In this document: in pieces, positions 33,816-43,545 of the stretch
Layout: each line of letters opens with the position of its first letter
How positions within the stretch are numbered: the stretch's first letter is position 1
Source of the DNA: Glycomyces niveus
GTDB taxonomy: Bacteria; Actinomycetota; Actinomycetes; Mycobacteriales; Micromonosporaceae
Reading direction: 5' to 3'
Length of the DNA: 64,000 nt
Assembly (NCBI RefSeq): GCF_017592475.1
Contig: NZ_JAGFNP010000009.1
Span: forward strand, 1 to 64,000
Translations under genes and position numbers: made by a program
Notes under the pieces: model-generated
Database searches by the model: none
Told to the model about the DNA's origin: nothing
Seen by the model: only the letters and a program-made list of their open reading frames with translations

Positions 33816-34036
33816 GTCACTACGGGGTGTGTGCGCCGGAGATACGTGTTATCTTGTCGCGATTCTTGGCCGGGACGCGGGCGTGGAACTGTGCGGTCGC
33901 TACGGCTGAGCAGCGGTTATGCGGTGGAGGATGACGGCGGGGTCGATCCGGTGCCGGGAGGCGGCGCGCGCTCGACCGCACACCGCGAAGGGCGTCGTCC
34001 TGGTTCGGACGGCGCCCCGGCGGTGGTCATTGCGGA

Positions 34037-35569
34037 TCAATCGGTTTCGTACTCGGCGGGGTCGTATACCGGGGCGGGCAGGGCGGTCGCGAGTTCGGTG
34101 AGCTCTTCGAGGCCGTAACCCTCGACCATGCCGCCGCCGACGCCGGTCTCGATCACGACGGCCCATCCGGATTCGTCGAAGACCCCGATGAACCAGGAGC
34201 AGTGCTCGTCGTCGATGCACCAGGTCCGGGTGGCGACGGTGCGGCCGTCGAGCTCGCTCTGGGCGCACTGGTCGTCCTTGCCGTCGCCCGGGGCCCCGCA
34301 GTCGATCAGGTACGGGCCGGTGCCCGCGCCTTCCGGCGGCAGGCCCGGCAGCCATCCGCCCGGCAGGTAGTAGCGGACGTTCATGCTGATCGGGATGTCG
34401 AGACTGTCGTTGAGCGGCAGGGTGACGTCGGCGGTGTAGGTGCGCTGCACGACCTCGCCGGAGCCGGTGTGGAGTCCGACGGCGCTGCCGCCGTGCTGCT
34501 CGGTCTCGCCGTAGACGCCTTCGATCACGGCCACGGCGGCGTCGAGGCTCGCCTGCGCGTCGGCGTCCGCGGCCTGGGGCCAGGACTCGTCGGCGGGCCA
34601 GGCGGGCGGCATGTCGAGGAATTCGACCGGTGCGAGTTCGCTCGTGTCGTAGTCGATCTGGGGCATGGCCAGCATCGCGGTGCTCAGGTCCTCAAGGGAC
34701 ATCTCGCGGCCCTGGCCGTGGCAGTCGAGGTCCCACCGGGAGGTGAGCGCCGAGCCGTTCGGGTACACGACGGCGGCTTCGAGCGCGCAGCCGTGGTCGG
34801 CGGTCATGAGGACGCGGCCGTCGCCGAGGGTCTCGGTGGCGAACTCGGGGGCCTCGTCGGTCCAGACGGCCTCGTCGCTGATGAGGTGCTGGGGGAACGC
34901 GACGTCGCCTGTGGGCCCGGGTTCGGCGGTCCAGCCGCCGGGCTGGTAGCCGGAGATGCGGTACGCCAGGTGCTCGGCCTCTTCGTCCGAGTCGAGGGCG
35001 ACGTAGGCGCGGAGGTACGCCTGTCCGCCCTTGGCGTCGAGCCCGCGGGGCGCGAAGTTGAACTGCTCCTGGTTGAAGCCGAGGTCGGAGAGGGCCGAGT
35101 AGTAGTCCAGGTCGTGCTCGCCCATGACTTCCAGTGCCGCCTCGTCGGAGGGGAACTCGTAGTCCAGCGCGTCCGCGTCGAAGATCCCCGCGTCCACCGC
35201 GAGTTCGCCGAACGCGTCCTTGGCGGCGGTGTTGAGCTCCCGGCCGACCGGGTCGACGGTGCCGAACACGGGGTGGACGGAGGGGTAGGCGGCGGTGGCC
35301 GGGTCGAAATCGAACGGCTCGCCCGGGGGGAACGTCTGGGCGGCGTCGGGGGCCTGTCCGTCGTCGCCGAGTCCGGTGAGGGACAGGGCGAGGACGGCGG
35401 CGATCGCGGCGATGCCGGCGGCCGAGGCGCCGCCGATGGCGGCGTTGCGGCGGGCCTGGGCGCGGTAGCCGCGGCTCATGACCCGCTTGATGTCCACTGC
35501 GGACGGCGGGGCGGGGTCGTCGGGGCGTCCTTGCAGCAGGAGCCGCTCGGTGTGGTCGTGGTGTTCCAT
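34037..35569 (-). CDS. Membrane-anchored protein, probable partner of the SigE-family sigma factor
   Basis: 510 residues: a 45-residue cytoplasmic start (HDHTERLLLQGRPDDPAPPS, VDIKRVMSRGYRAQARR), one membrane helix (about 45-68, Ala/Ile-rich), then about 440 acidic extracellular residues of unknown fold with several cysteines and Trp/Tyr. It follows the sigma gene by 12 bases and is co-transcribed. The topology is that of anti-sigma or signal-receiving partners of SigE-family sigma factors in actinobacteria, but I see no zinc-finger anti-sigma motif in the short N-terminus. Role inferred from context only. Confidence 0.6.
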   Translation of the reverse strand: MEHHDHTERLLLQGRPDDPAPPSAVDIKRVMSRGYRAQARRNAAIGGASAAGIAAIAAVLALSLTGLGDDGQAPDAAQTFPPGEPFDFDPATAAYPSVHPVFGTVDPVGRELNTAAKDAFGELAVDAGIFDADALDYEFPSDEAALEVMGEHDLDYYSALSDLGFNQEQFNFAPRGLDAKGGQAYLRAYVALDSDEEAEHLAYRISGYQPGGWTAEPGPTGDVAFPQHLISDEAVWTDEAPEFATETLGDGRVLMTADHGCALEAAVVYPNGSALTSRWDLDCHGQGREMSLEDLSTAMLAMPQIDYDTSELAPVEFLDMPPAWPADESWPQAADADAQASLDAAVAVIEGVYGETEQHGGSAVGLHTGSGEVVQRTYTADVTLPLNDSLDIPISMNVRYYLPGGWLPGLPPEGAGTGPYLIDCGAPGDGKDDQCAQSELDGRTVATRTWCIDDEHCSWFIGVFDESGWAVVIETGVGGGMVEGYGLEELTELATALPAPVYDPAEYETD

Positions 35570-35581
35570 CGGTGTCCTTCC

Positions 35582-36094
35582 TTACGCGCCGGCGGGGACC
35601 GGGGTCCCGGCCAGCAGTCGTCGCAGTTTGCCCATGGCCCTTGAGGTCTGGCTCTTCACGGTGCCGGGGGAGCAGCCCATGGCGGCGGCCGTCTCCTCGA
35701 CGGACAGCTGCTCCCAGTACCTGAGGACGATCGTCACGCGCTCGCGCGCCGCGAGCTGGTCGAGCGCGCCGGCGACGGTGAGCCGCAGCTCGACCTCCGC
35801 CTGGGGCGCCTCGATGCGCTGGACCGGCATGTCGTCGGTGGCGCGCTCGCGGCGCACCCAGGCGAGCCGCCGGTGGGACAGGTACACGTTGGTGACGATC
35901 CGGCGCGCGTATGCGGGCGCGCCGCCGGGCTCGACGCGGTGCCAGGCGGCGAACAGCTTCGTGAGCGCCTTCTGGACGATGTCGTCGGCCTGGTGCCAGT
36001 CCCCGCTCAGGTAGTACGCGTACCGCCTGAGGCGGTCGCGGTGTGCGAGGTCGAACGACTGGAACTCGTCCTCGCGTTGCTCCTTGCTCTGCAC
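35582..36094 (-). CDS. SigE-family RNA polymerase sigma factor (ECF type)
   Basis: 170 residues. Sigma region 2 reads RDRLRRYAYYLSGDWHQADDIV, ALTKLFAAWHRVE, YARRIVTNVYLSHRRLA. Region 4 reads LDQLAARERVTIVLRYWEQL, SVEETAAAMGCSPGTVKSQT. This is the actinobacterial SigE subfamily (about 165-180 residues). GTG 36094 has AGAGG 5 bases upstream; the ATG at 36160 would add 22 residues without homology. It is followed by its probable membrane partner 12 bases downstream. Confidence 0.9.
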   Translation of the reverse strand: MQSKEQREDEFQSFDLAHRDRLRRYAYYLSGDWHQADDIVQKALTKLFAAWHRVEPGGAPAYARRIVTNVYLSHRRLAWVRRERATDDMPVQRIEAPQAEVELRLTVAGALDQLAARERVTIVLRYWEQLSVEETAAAMGCSPGTVKSQTSRAMGKLRRLLAGTPVPAGA

Positions 36095-36383
36095 TAGGGC
36101 CTCTTTCGGGTGACGGGTCGGGGTGCGGGGCCGCGCAGTGGTGGATTCTCGGCCCTGCACCCGTAACTACGCGGGTCCGCGGAACACCCGTTGTCAAGAT
36201 AATCGCGCCCGTGCCCGCGGGCCTCCCCGATTCGCACGGGTCCTCTTGCGCGGGTGGGGATCCGGTCCTTAGAATGGGGCGGCCCGGATGCACGACCCCC
36301 TTCACCTCGTCACTCGAGCGGCCCCATTCGGCGCGCCCGCCGACCGTTCCCCGAACGGCGAGAAGCGACGAGGTGAAATCCAG

Positions 36384-37577
36384 ATGACCGTACTGTCCGA
36401 TTTCGACAGGCGATCGGTGGCGGCGCTGCTCGCGCTCGCGGTGGCCGCGTTCTGCTACGTGACCGTCGAGACCGTCCCGGTGGGGCTGCTCGCCGAGATC
36501 GCCGCCGACCTCGACGTGTCGCACTCCCGGGTGGGGCTGTTGGTCACCGGGTACAGCGTCACCGTCGCCGTCCTCACCTTGCCGCTGGTGAAGCTGACCG
36601 CCCGCGTGCCGAGGCGCCCGCTGCTCCTGGCCCTCATGGCCGTCCTCGTCGCCGCGACCGCGCTTTCGGCCGCCGCGCCCACCTACGAGCTGCTGTTCGC
36701 GGCGCGCGTAGCGACCGCGCTCAGTCAGGCCGTGTTCTGGGGCATCGTCGCGCCGGCGGCCGCCGGGATGTTCCCCGCGCACGTCCGCGGCCGGGTCATG
36801 GCCGTGGTCTTCACCGGCGGGTCCATCGGGCCGATGCTCGGCGTGCCCGCCGGGACCTGGCTGGGCCAGGCCGCGACCTGGCAGGCCGCGTTCCTCGCCT
36901 TCGCCGGGCTCGGCATGCTCGCCCTGCTCACCCTCGTGCTCGCCCTGCCCGCCAGCCCGGTCCGCAACGAGCACGCCGGACGCGGCACCACCCCGGACGC
37001 CCGCCAGTTCACCCTGGTGCTCGTCACCAGTTCCCTCGCGGTCGCCGGGTTCTTCGCCGCCTTCACCTACACGTCGGCGTTCGTCACGGTCGTCGCCGGG
37101 ATGTCCGCGGCGCTGCTCGGGCCGCTGCTGCTCGCGCGCGGCCTGGCCGACTTCGGCGGGATCGCCGCGGGCGGCGCCCTCTCCGACCGCAACCAGCGGC
37201 TTGCCGTGATCCTCCCCGTCGGCCTGCTCGCCGCCGCGATGCTCGCCATGTTCGCGCTCGGCTCCGACCCGTGGATCGCGGCCCTGACCATCATGCTCAC
37301 CGGGCTCGCCATGGGCGCGCTCATCCCGGCCCTGCAGAACCGGGTCATGGAGTTCGCCCCAGGCAGCACCGACACCGCCTCGGCCGGGAACTCGATCGCG
37401 TTCAACATCGGCATCGCCCTCGGCTCGTCCCTCGGCGGCCTCGCCCTCACCCACTCGGGACCGCGGGCCACCGCCCTCACCGGGGCCGCACTCGCCTTGG
37501 CGGCGTTGACGACCGCGGTGGCCATGAAGGCGACCGCACGGATCGAACCGGTCCCCGTCGACGCGGGCGAACGCTGA
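36384..37577 (+). CDS. MFS exporter (DHA1/AraJ-like)
   Basis: 397 residues, 12 membrane helices. The motif between helices 2 and 3 is VKLTARVPRRPLLLALM, and motif C-like GSIGPMLGVPAGTWLGQ is in helix 5, typical of drug:proton antiporters of the DHA1 family (sugar-efflux/chloramphenicol-like). AGGTG precedes ATG 36384. Substrate unknown. It is convergent with the WYL regulator, one base between stops. Confidence 0.88.
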   Translation: MTVLSDFDRRSVAALLALAVAAFCYVTVETVPVGLLAEIAADLDVSHSRVGLLVTGYSVTVAVLTLPLVKLTARVPRRPLLLALMAVLVAATALSAAAPTYELLFAARVATALSQAVFWGIVAPAAAGMFPAHVRGRVMAVVFTGGSIGPMLGVPAGTWLGQAATWQAAFLAFAGLGMLALLTLVLALPASPVRNEHAGRGTTPDARQFTLVLVTSSLAVAGFFAAFTYTSAFVTVVAGMSAALLGPLLLARGLADFGGIAAGGALSDRNQRLAVILPVGLLAAAMLAMFALGSDPWIAALTIMLTGLAMGALIPALQNRVMEFAPGSTDTASAGNSIAFNIGIALGSSLGGLALTHSGPRATALTGAALALAALTTAVAMKATARIEPVPVDAGER

Positions 37578-37578
37578 G

Positions 37579-38535
37579 TCAGTCCTCCTCGACGGCGGCG
37601 CGCAGGCGCTCGGCGAAGCGGCGATACCCCTCCCGGAAATCGTCCGGCGCTTCGATCGTGAAGTCGGCGTCGAGCATCGCGAGCGCGGCGAGCGGCCACT
37701 CCCAGGAGTCGAGGCGTATGTCGACACGGGTGCGCCCGCCGTCGAGCGAACTCAGCTCCACGGTGTCGTGGCGGAACGCCTCGGCGACCGGGCCCGCCGG
37801 TCCCTCCACAGTGAACATGACCGAGGCGCGGTTGCGGTTGATGCCCTCGATCAGGTAGTCGACGGCCGGCGGCGACGGCCGCGGCTCGAACCGGGTCGTC
37901 GACAGGCGCAGGCCGGAGACGCGGTCGGTGCGGAAGACCCGCCAGTCGCCGCGGTCGAGGTCCCAGGCGAGGAGGAACCAGCGCTGCAGGTGGTGGATCT
38001 GCCGGTGCGGTTCGACGCGGCGGGAGGAGGCCGCGCCGTCCTTGCGCTCGTAGTCGAACGCGACCACCTGCCGGGCGGCGATCGCGTCCGCGAGCGCGCC
38101 GAGGTCGCCCGCGCTGGTGCTCGGGGCGGGCACGTCGCTGGTCTCCAGACTGGATCGCACCCGCGCGATCCGGTGGCGCAGCCGCTTGGGCAGGTACTGC
38201 TCGACCTTGCCGTAAGCCCGGGTCGCGGCCTCGTCGACCGATCCCTCGTCGGCGCTGCCGGTCGAGGCGAGCGCGGCGAGGCCGAGCAGGACCGCGATGG
38301 CCTCGTCGTCCTCGAGCATGAGCGGCGGCATCACCGCGCCGGCGGTGAGCCGGTAGTGGCCGCCCGGTCCGGGGCGCGTCTCGACCGGGTAGCCGTACTC
38401 GCGCAGGCGGTCGACGTCCCGCCGCAGCGTGCGCGGGCTGACGCCGAGGCGCGAGGCGAGCTCGCCGCCGCTGAACGAGCGTCCGGTCTGGAGGGACGCC
38501 AGGAGCGAGAGCATGCGGCGGGTGACATCTGACAT
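37579..38535 (-). CDS. WYL-domain transcription regulator
   Basis: 318 residues. The N-terminal helix-turn-helix (MLSLLASLQTGRSFSGGELA, SRLGVSPRTLRRDVDRLREY) is followed by a WYL domain (VVAFDYERKDGAASSRRVEP, RWFLLAWDLDRGDWRVFRTD) and the WCX tail. It is divergent from the UvrA-like gene, 62 bases between starts, so that gene is the likely target. ATG 38535 follows GGGGG. Confidence 0.9.
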   Translation of the reverse strand: MSDVTRRMLSLLASLQTGRSFSGGELASRLGVSPRTLRRDVDRLREYGYPVETRPGPGGHYRLTAGAVMPPLMLEDDEAIAVLLGLAALASTGSADEGSVDEAATRAYGKVEQYLPKRLRHRIARVRSSLETSDVPAPSTSAGDLGALADAIAARQVVAFDYERKDGAASSRRVEPHRQIHHLQRWFLLAWDLDRGDWRVFRTDRVSGLRLSTTRFEPRPSPPAVDYLIEGINRNRASVMFTVEGPAGPVAEAFRHDTVELSSLDGGRTRVDIRLDSWEWPLAALAMLDADFTIEAPDDFREGYRRFAERLRAAVEED

Positions 38536-38597
38536 GCCCCCAGTCTGCCCGAAATCGCGGTCAGGATCCGGCCGCAATTGGGCTTAGTGTCGCAGGC

Positions 38598-40829
38598 ATG
38601 AACGAACGCATGATCCGCATCCGCGGCGCCCGGTCCAACAACCTCAAGTCGGTGGACCTGGAGGTGCCGCGAGGAAGCCTGACCGTGTTCGCGGGGCCGT
38701 CCGGTTCCGGGAAGTCCTCGCTCGTGTTCGACACCATCGCCGCCGAGGCCGGCCACCAGGTCAGCGAGACGTACCCGCCGTTCCTGCGCAACCGGATGCC
38801 GAAGTGGACGCGGCCCGAGGCCGACGAGATCGCCGGCCTCTCGCCCGTGGTCGTCATCGACCAGCGCCGCCTCGGCGGCAACGCCCGCTCGACCGTCGGC
38901 ACGGTCACCGACACGTGGACGTACCTGCGGCTGCTCTACTCGCGGGTCGGCGAACCGCTGATCGGAGAGTCCACCCGCTTCTCCTTCAACGACCCCGGGG
39001 GCATGTGCCCCACCTGCTCGGGCCTGGGCGACGCCGTCGAGATCGACGTCGCGGCCTTCCTCGACCCCGGCAGGTCGCTCAAGGAGGGCGCGATCCTCCT
39101 GCCCGGCTTCGGCGACGGCGGCTACTGGTTCGACAAGTACACCGGCGTCGAGTGGCTCCCGGCCGACGCGCCGCTGCGGGAGTGGACCGAGGACGAGCGG
39201 CTCGCGCTGCTCTACGGCGGCGAGCACATCGCCCGCCTCGGCGTGCGGCCCCCGAAGGACTACGAAGGTCTGGTGCCCTGGTTCGAACGCATCTACCTGC
39301 ACACCTCCGACAGCATCTCCGACACCAAGCAGAAGGCCATCGACCGGTTCACGCGGTCGGGCGTGTGCCCCGAATGCGGCGGCGACCGGCTGAACGCCGA
39401 CGCCAGGGCCGTCACCGTGCACGGCCGCACCATCGGCGAGATGGCGCGCATGGAGGTCGCCGAACTCGCCGACGTCGTTGCGGGCGTGGACGACACGGCG
39501 GTGGCGCCGGTGGTCGCGGCGCTGGTGGAGCGGCTGCGCGCCATGGACGCCATCGGGCTGGGGTACCTCCACTTGGGTCGGGCCACGGCGAGCCTGTCCG
39601 GCGGCGAGTCGCAGCGGGTGAAGACCGTGAAGCACCTGGGCAGCAGCCTCGTCGAGATGTTGTACATCTTCGACGAACCGACCGTCGGCCTGCACCCCCA
39701 CGACGTCGAGGCCATGACCGGCCTCCTGGAACGGTTGCGGGACAAGGGGAACACCGTGCTCGTCGTCGAGCACGACCCGGCCGTGATGGCCGTCGCCGAC
39801 CAGATCGTCGAGATCGGGCCCGACGGCGGCGCGGCCGGCGGCAGGGTGGTCTTCCAGGGCACGTTCGACGGGCTCCGCGCGGCCGACACCCCGACTGCGC
39901 TCGCCCTGGCGAAGCCGACGCCCACGGTCACCGCGCCGCGGGAGGCCGCCGGGGCGATCACGATCGAGCGCGCCGACCGCAACAACCTGCGGGACGTCAC
40001 CGTCGACGTCCCGACCGGGGTGCTGACTGTGCTCACCGGCGTCGCCGGCTCGGGCAAGTCGAGCCTGGCGGCGGCGCTCGTCGAGCAGCACGCCGCGATC
40101 GTGGTCGACCAGCGCCCGGTAGGCGCCAACCGCCGGTCCACGCCGCTCACCTACGCCGGGATCGCCGCGCCGGTCCGGCGGCTGTTCGCGAAGGCGAGCG
40201 GCCTGTCCGCCAAGTACTTCAGCGCCAATTCCGAAGGGGGCTGCCCGGAGTGCAAGGGCCTCGGCGTCGTCTACACGGACCTGGCGTTCATGGAAGGCCA
40301 CGAGTCCGTGTGCGAGGCGTGCGGCGGGCGCCGGTTCACCGACGAGGCGCTGCGGCACCGCGTCGAAGGCCTCACCATCGCCGACGTGGCCGACCTGACC
40401 ATCGCCGAGGCGATGCGGCGGCTCGCCGACCCCTCGATCCGCAAGGGACTGCGGCACCTCGACCGGGTCGGCCTCGGCTACCTGCGGCTCGGGCAGCCGC
40501 TCTCGACGCTGTCGGGCGGCGAATGCCAGCGCGTCAAGATCGCGCGGGAGCTGCGCGAGGCCGCCGAGCCGTCGGTGTACGTGCTCGACGAGCCGACGAC
40601 GGGCCTGCACCTGCGCGACGTCGACACGCTCATGGACGTGCTGTCCCAGCTGCTCGAGGCCGGGCACACCGTCGTGGTCATCGAGCACCACCTCGACGTG
40701 ATCCGCCGCGCCGACTGGGTCGTGGACCTCGGCCCGGGCGCGGGCCGCCACGGGGGCCGGGTGCTGTACGAGGGCCCGGTGGCGGCCATGCGGGGCACGG
40801 CGACCGCGCGGGCGCTCGGGCAGGACTGA
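38598..40829 (+). CDS. UvrA-like ABC ATPase (UvrA2/DrrC type)
   Basis: 743 residues, two ABC ATPase halves: Walker A GPSGSGKSS (33-41) and GVAGSGKSS, signatures LSGGESQRVKTVKHL and LSGGECQRVKIARELR, Walker B YIFDEPTVGLHPHD and YVLDEPTTGLHLRD, and CxxC zinc-binding pairs (CPTCSGLG, CPECGGDR, CPECKGLG, CEACGGRR). It is shorter than housekeeping UvrA (about 950), lacking the UvrB-binding region. Such proteins protect against DNA-binding drugs such as anthracyclines by an unclear route. It is probably repressed by the divergent WYL regulator. Confidence 0.93.
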   Translation: MNERMIRIRGARSNNLKSVDLEVPRGSLTVFAGPSGSGKSSLVFDTIAAEAGHQVSETYPPFLRNRMPKWTRPEADEIAGLSPVVVIDQRRLGGNARSTVGTVTDTWTYLRLLYSRVGEPLIGESTRFSFNDPGGMCPTCSGLGDAVEIDVAAFLDPGRSLKEGAILLPGFGDGGYWFDKYTGVEWLPADAPLREWTEDERLALLYGGEHIARLGVRPPKDYEGLVPWFERIYLHTSDSISDTKQKAIDRFTRSGVCPECGGDRLNADARAVTVHGRTIGEMARMEVAELADVVAGVDDTAVAPVVAALVERLRAMDAIGLGYLHLGRATASLSGGESQRVKTVKHLGSSLVEMLYIFDEPTVGLHPHDVEAMTGLLERLRDKGNTVLVVEHDPAVMAVADQIVEIGPDGGAAGGRVVFQGTFDGLRAADTPTALALAKPTPTVTAPREAAGAITIERADRNNLRDVTVDVPTGVLTVLTGVAGSGKSSLAAALVEQHAAIVVDQRPVGANRRSTPLTYAGIAAPVRRLFAKASGLSAKYFSANSEGGCPECKGLGVVYTDLAFMEGHESVCEACGGRRFTDEALRHRVEGLTIADVADLTIAEAMRRLADPSIRKGLRHLDRVGLGYLRLGQPLSTLSGGECQRVKIARELREAAEPSVYVLDEPTTGLHLRDVDTLMDVLSQLLEAGHTVVVIEHHLDVIRRADWVVDLGPGAGRHGGRVLYEGPVAAMRGTATARALGQD

Positions 40830-40837
40830 CCGGCCAG

Positions 40838-40866
40838 GGGTCCCGCACGAGGGGCGGGCGGGACCC
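40838..40866. terminator. Terminator after the UvrA-like gene
   Basis: GGGTCCCGC and GCGGGACCC, a 9-bp stem around an 11-base G-rich loop, 9 bases after the stop, and shared with the convergent membrane gene. Confidence 0.6.
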
Positions 40867-40914
40867 TCACTGCGGGGGCTTGGAACGTGTAGGCCCTCAG
40901 TCGCGCGGTGACCG

Positions 40915-41616
40915 TCAGCCGAGGGTGCCGACGAGCGCCATCGCCGCTACGAGCAGGACCATCCCGGCAATGGAGACCGCCGGCCTGCGCGGGACGGGGC
41001 CTTCGCGGAGCACCTGGACGCCCAACGGCGCCAACGCGATCGCCAGGCCCAGCACCGCCGCGATCGACAGCGGTGTGGTGCCTTTCAGGACCCCGAGCGG
41101 CAGGAGCGCGGTCGCGGCGAGCGCCGCCGCCCGGAACCAGCCGAAGGTTCCGGAGCGGAGCGCGCCGACGGCGAGGACGATCCAGCCGGCCATGATCGCC
41201 ACCGAGCACGCCGACATCAGGTGCCAAGCGCCGTAGGCGTCGGCGACCGCCTGCGTCGCCGCTTCGGGGCCGCGGTCGGCGGCGAGCTGGAAGGCGAGGT
41301 GGTCGGCGCCGGCGTGGAACGCGCGGGCGAAAAGTCCGAAGAGGACCATGGCGCCGCCCCACAGCGCCCAGCCGGGGCGGGACCGGCCGACGCGTTGCGC
41401 GAGCAGGAGGACCGCGGGCCACAGCAGGACGACCCCGGCGAGGAAGCAGCTGTAGGCGGCGGTCATGAGGCCCGGGCGTTCGGCGTAGGCGCGGAGCTGG
41501 TCGGGGAAGAAGAACGGCGTTCCGGCCCGGAGCAGTACACCGGTGAGCAGGAGGAGCGGGGCGAGGACGAGGGCGGTGCCGCCGAGCCAGCGGCCGGGGA
41601 AGCGGGTTTCGGTCAT
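40915..41616 (-). CDS. Seven-helix membrane protein of unknown function
   Basis: 233 residues and about seven membrane helices (GGTALVLAPLLLLTGVLLRA, LMTAAYSCFLAGVVLLWPAV, WALWGGAMVLFGLFARAFHA, WHLMSACSVAIMAGWIVLAV, then three shorter ones). His in FARAFHAGADHLAF and WHLMS is unusual inside helices. No family recognised. It diverges from the histidine kinase with about 110 bases between starts, so it may be a target of that system. Confidence 0.65.
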   Translation of the reverse strand: MTETRFPGRWLGGTALVLAPLLLLTGVLLRAGTPFFFPDQLRAYAERPGLMTAAYSCFLAGVVLLWPAVLLLAQRVGRSRPGWALWGGAMVLFGLFARAFHAGADHLAFQLAADRGPEAATQAVADAYGAWHLMSACSVAIMAGWIVLAVGALRSGTFGWFRAAALAATALLPLGVLKGTTPLSIAAVLGLAIALAPLGVQVLREGPVPRRPAVSIAGMVLLVAAMALVGTLG

Positions 41617-41725
41617 GCCCCAACGATCGGCGCCGGGCCGGTCCGCCGCGTCGGACCGAGGCCTGGTTTCGCCCGTCAGCCCTCGGTATGACGACGACTC
41701 GTCAACCGGACGCTACCGTTTCCTG

Positions 41726-42865
41726 GTGTCCACTCGCCGCCTCCTCGTCCTGGCCGATGCCGCCGTCGCCCTGGCCGTCACCGCCGTCTACCTGTCGTTC
41801 GCCGCGTACGGCGGTGGCGACGGGACGCCGGTCTTCACCGGACCCGCTTGGCTCGCATGGGTGACGGCGGCCGCGATCGGCCTGCCGGTCGCCGCCCGGC
41901 GGCGCTGGCCGGTGCCCGCCGCGGCGGTCGCCGTCACCGGCTGCGCCGCCGCCGCGGTGCTCGACTTCGCGCGCGAACCGTTCGTTCCCGCGGCCCTGGT
42001 GCTGTACGCGGTCGGCGCCTCCGTCGACCGCCGCCGGTCCGCGGTCGTCCTCGCCGCCGCGCTCGCGGTCCTGACGGCGGGCCTCGTCGTCGGCGTCTAC
42101 CTGCACACGCCTTCAGAGACCCTGCCGGGCCTGCTCGTGCTGGCCGCGACGGTCGGGGCGGTCGCGGGCGGCGGTTGGGCGGCGGGCGTGGCGATGCGAC
42201 ACCGGCAGGCGGTGCGGCTGCGCGAGCAGGCCCGGGAGCGGGTGCGCGTCGTCGCCGAGGAGCGGCTGCGCATCGCCCGGGAGCTGCACGACATCGTCTC
42301 CCACAACCTCAGCCTCATCGCCGTGCAGGCGGGCGTCGCCAACCATGTGGCCGACGAGCAGCCCGAGCGAGCGCGGGAAGCGTTGCGCTCCATCGAATCC
42401 ACGAGCAAGGGCGCGCTCGCGGAGATGCGCGGCGTCCTGGCCGTGCTGCGGACCGGCACCGCCGGGGACGCCGACCGGGCGCCCGCGCCGGGCCTTGCCG
42501 ACCTCGCGCCGCTCGTCGAGGGCGCCCGCGTCGCGGGCGTCGCCGTGGCCAGCCGCGTCGACGTGCGGGAGCCGCTGCCGCCGGGCATCGCCCTCGCCGT
42601 CTACCGCATCGTCCAAGAATCACTGACCAATGTGGTCAAACATTCAGGAGGCGGGGCTTGCGAGGTGATCGTCCGCCGCGACGGCGGCCGCGTCACCGTC
42701 GAGGTCGCCGACGACGGCGGGCCGCGGCGGCACGACGGCGGTCACGGCCTGATCGGGATGCGCGAACGGGTCCTCATGTACGGCGGCACGTTCACCGCGG
42801 GGCCGAGCGGGCGCGGCTTCGCCGTCCGGGCGGTCCTGCCGGTCGAGAGCGGGGCGGCCCGATGA
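41726..42865 (+). CDS. Two-component sensor histidine kinase (NarL-partner type)
   Basis: 379 residues. Four or five N-terminal membrane helices (to about 150) form a small membrane sensor. A HisKA_3 dimerisation domain follows with phospho-His188 in ELHDIVSHNLSLI, then an HATPase domain with VQESLTNVVKHSGG and DDGGPRRHDGGHGLIGM. Start GTG 41726. The stop overlaps the response-regulator ATG by 4 bases. Signal unknown. Confidence 0.92.
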   Translation: MSTRRLLVLADAAVALAVTAVYLSFAAYGGGDGTPVFTGPAWLAWVTAAAIGLPVAARRRWPVPAAAVAVTGCAAAAVLDFAREPFVPAALVLYAVGASVDRRRSAVVLAAALAVLTAGLVVGVYLHTPSETLPGLLVLAATVGAVAGGGWAAGVAMRHRQAVRLREQARERVRVVAEERLRIARELHDIVSHNLSLIAVQAGVANHVADEQPERAREALRSIESTSKGALAEMRGVLAVLRTGTAGDADRAPAPGLADLAPLVEGARVAGVAVASRVDVREPLPPGIALAVYRIVQESLTNVVKHSGGGACEVIVRRDGGRVTVEVADDGGPRRHDGGHGLIGMRERVLMYGGTFTAGPSGRGFAVRAVLPVESGAAR

Positions 42866-43545
42866 CGGTGCGGGTGCTCATCGCCGACGACCAGGAGCTC
42901 GTGCGCGCCAGCTTCCGGCTGCTCATCGACTCCGCCCCGGGCCTTTCCGTCGTCGGCGAGGCCGGCTCGGGCGGCGAAGCGGTCGTCCTGGCCGGCGCCA
43001 CGGTCCCCGACGTGGTGGTCATGGACGTGCGGATGCCGGGCATGGACGGCATCGAAGCCGCCCGCCGCATCGGTGCCGACCCCGCGCTGACGGCGGTGCG
43101 CGTCCTGATGCTGACCACCTTCGACCTCGACGAATACGTCTACGCCGCATTGCGGGCGGGCGCGAGCGGCTTCCTGCTCAAGGACACCTCGCCCGCGCTG
43201 CTCCTCGACGGCATCCGCACCGTCGCCGCGGGCGAAGGCATGCTCGCCCCCACGATCACCCGCCGCCTGATCGAGGAGTTCAGCCTCCGTCCCGAGCCCG
43301 GACCCGCGCCCGCGCGCCGCCTCGACGCGCTCACCGAACGCGAACGCGAAGTCCTCACCCTGATCGCTCGCGGCCTCAGCAACACCGAACTCACCGCCCG
43401 CCTCCACGTCAGCATGGCCACGGTGAAGACGCACGTCAGCCGCCTCCTCGCCAAGCTCCACGCCCGCGACCGCGCCCAACTGGTCATCACCGCCTACGAA
43501 ACCGGCCTGGTCACCACAGGCGCGAACCCTGAGTCAGCTCTCTAG
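42862..43545 (+). CDS. NarL/FixJ-family response regulator
   Basis: 227 residues. Receiver domain 1-120 with acidic pocket D9/D10, phospho-acceptor D55 (VVMDVRMPGMDG), Thr in MLTTFD and Lys in FLLKDTS. The C-terminal LuxR-type HTH is LTEREREVLTLIARGLSNTE, then VKTHVSRLLAKL. It partners the preceding kinase. The last 12 bases overlap the 3' end of the leftward lactonase gene. Confidence 0.95.
   Translation: MTVRVLIADDQELVRASFRLLIDSAPGLSVVGEAGSGGEAVVLAGATVPDVVVMDVRMPGMDGIEAARRIGADPALTAVRVLMLTTFDLDEYVYAALRAGASGFLLKDTSPALLLDGIRTVAAGEGMLAPTITRRLIEEFSLRPEPGPAPARRLDALTEREREVLTLIARGLSNTELTARLHVSMATVKTHVSRLLAKLHARDRAQLVITAYETGLVTTGANPESAL

Noticed and set aside
38331..40751. Leftward 806-codon frame opposite the UvrA-like gene
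   Set aside because: Shadow of a gene with intact Walker and zinc motifs.
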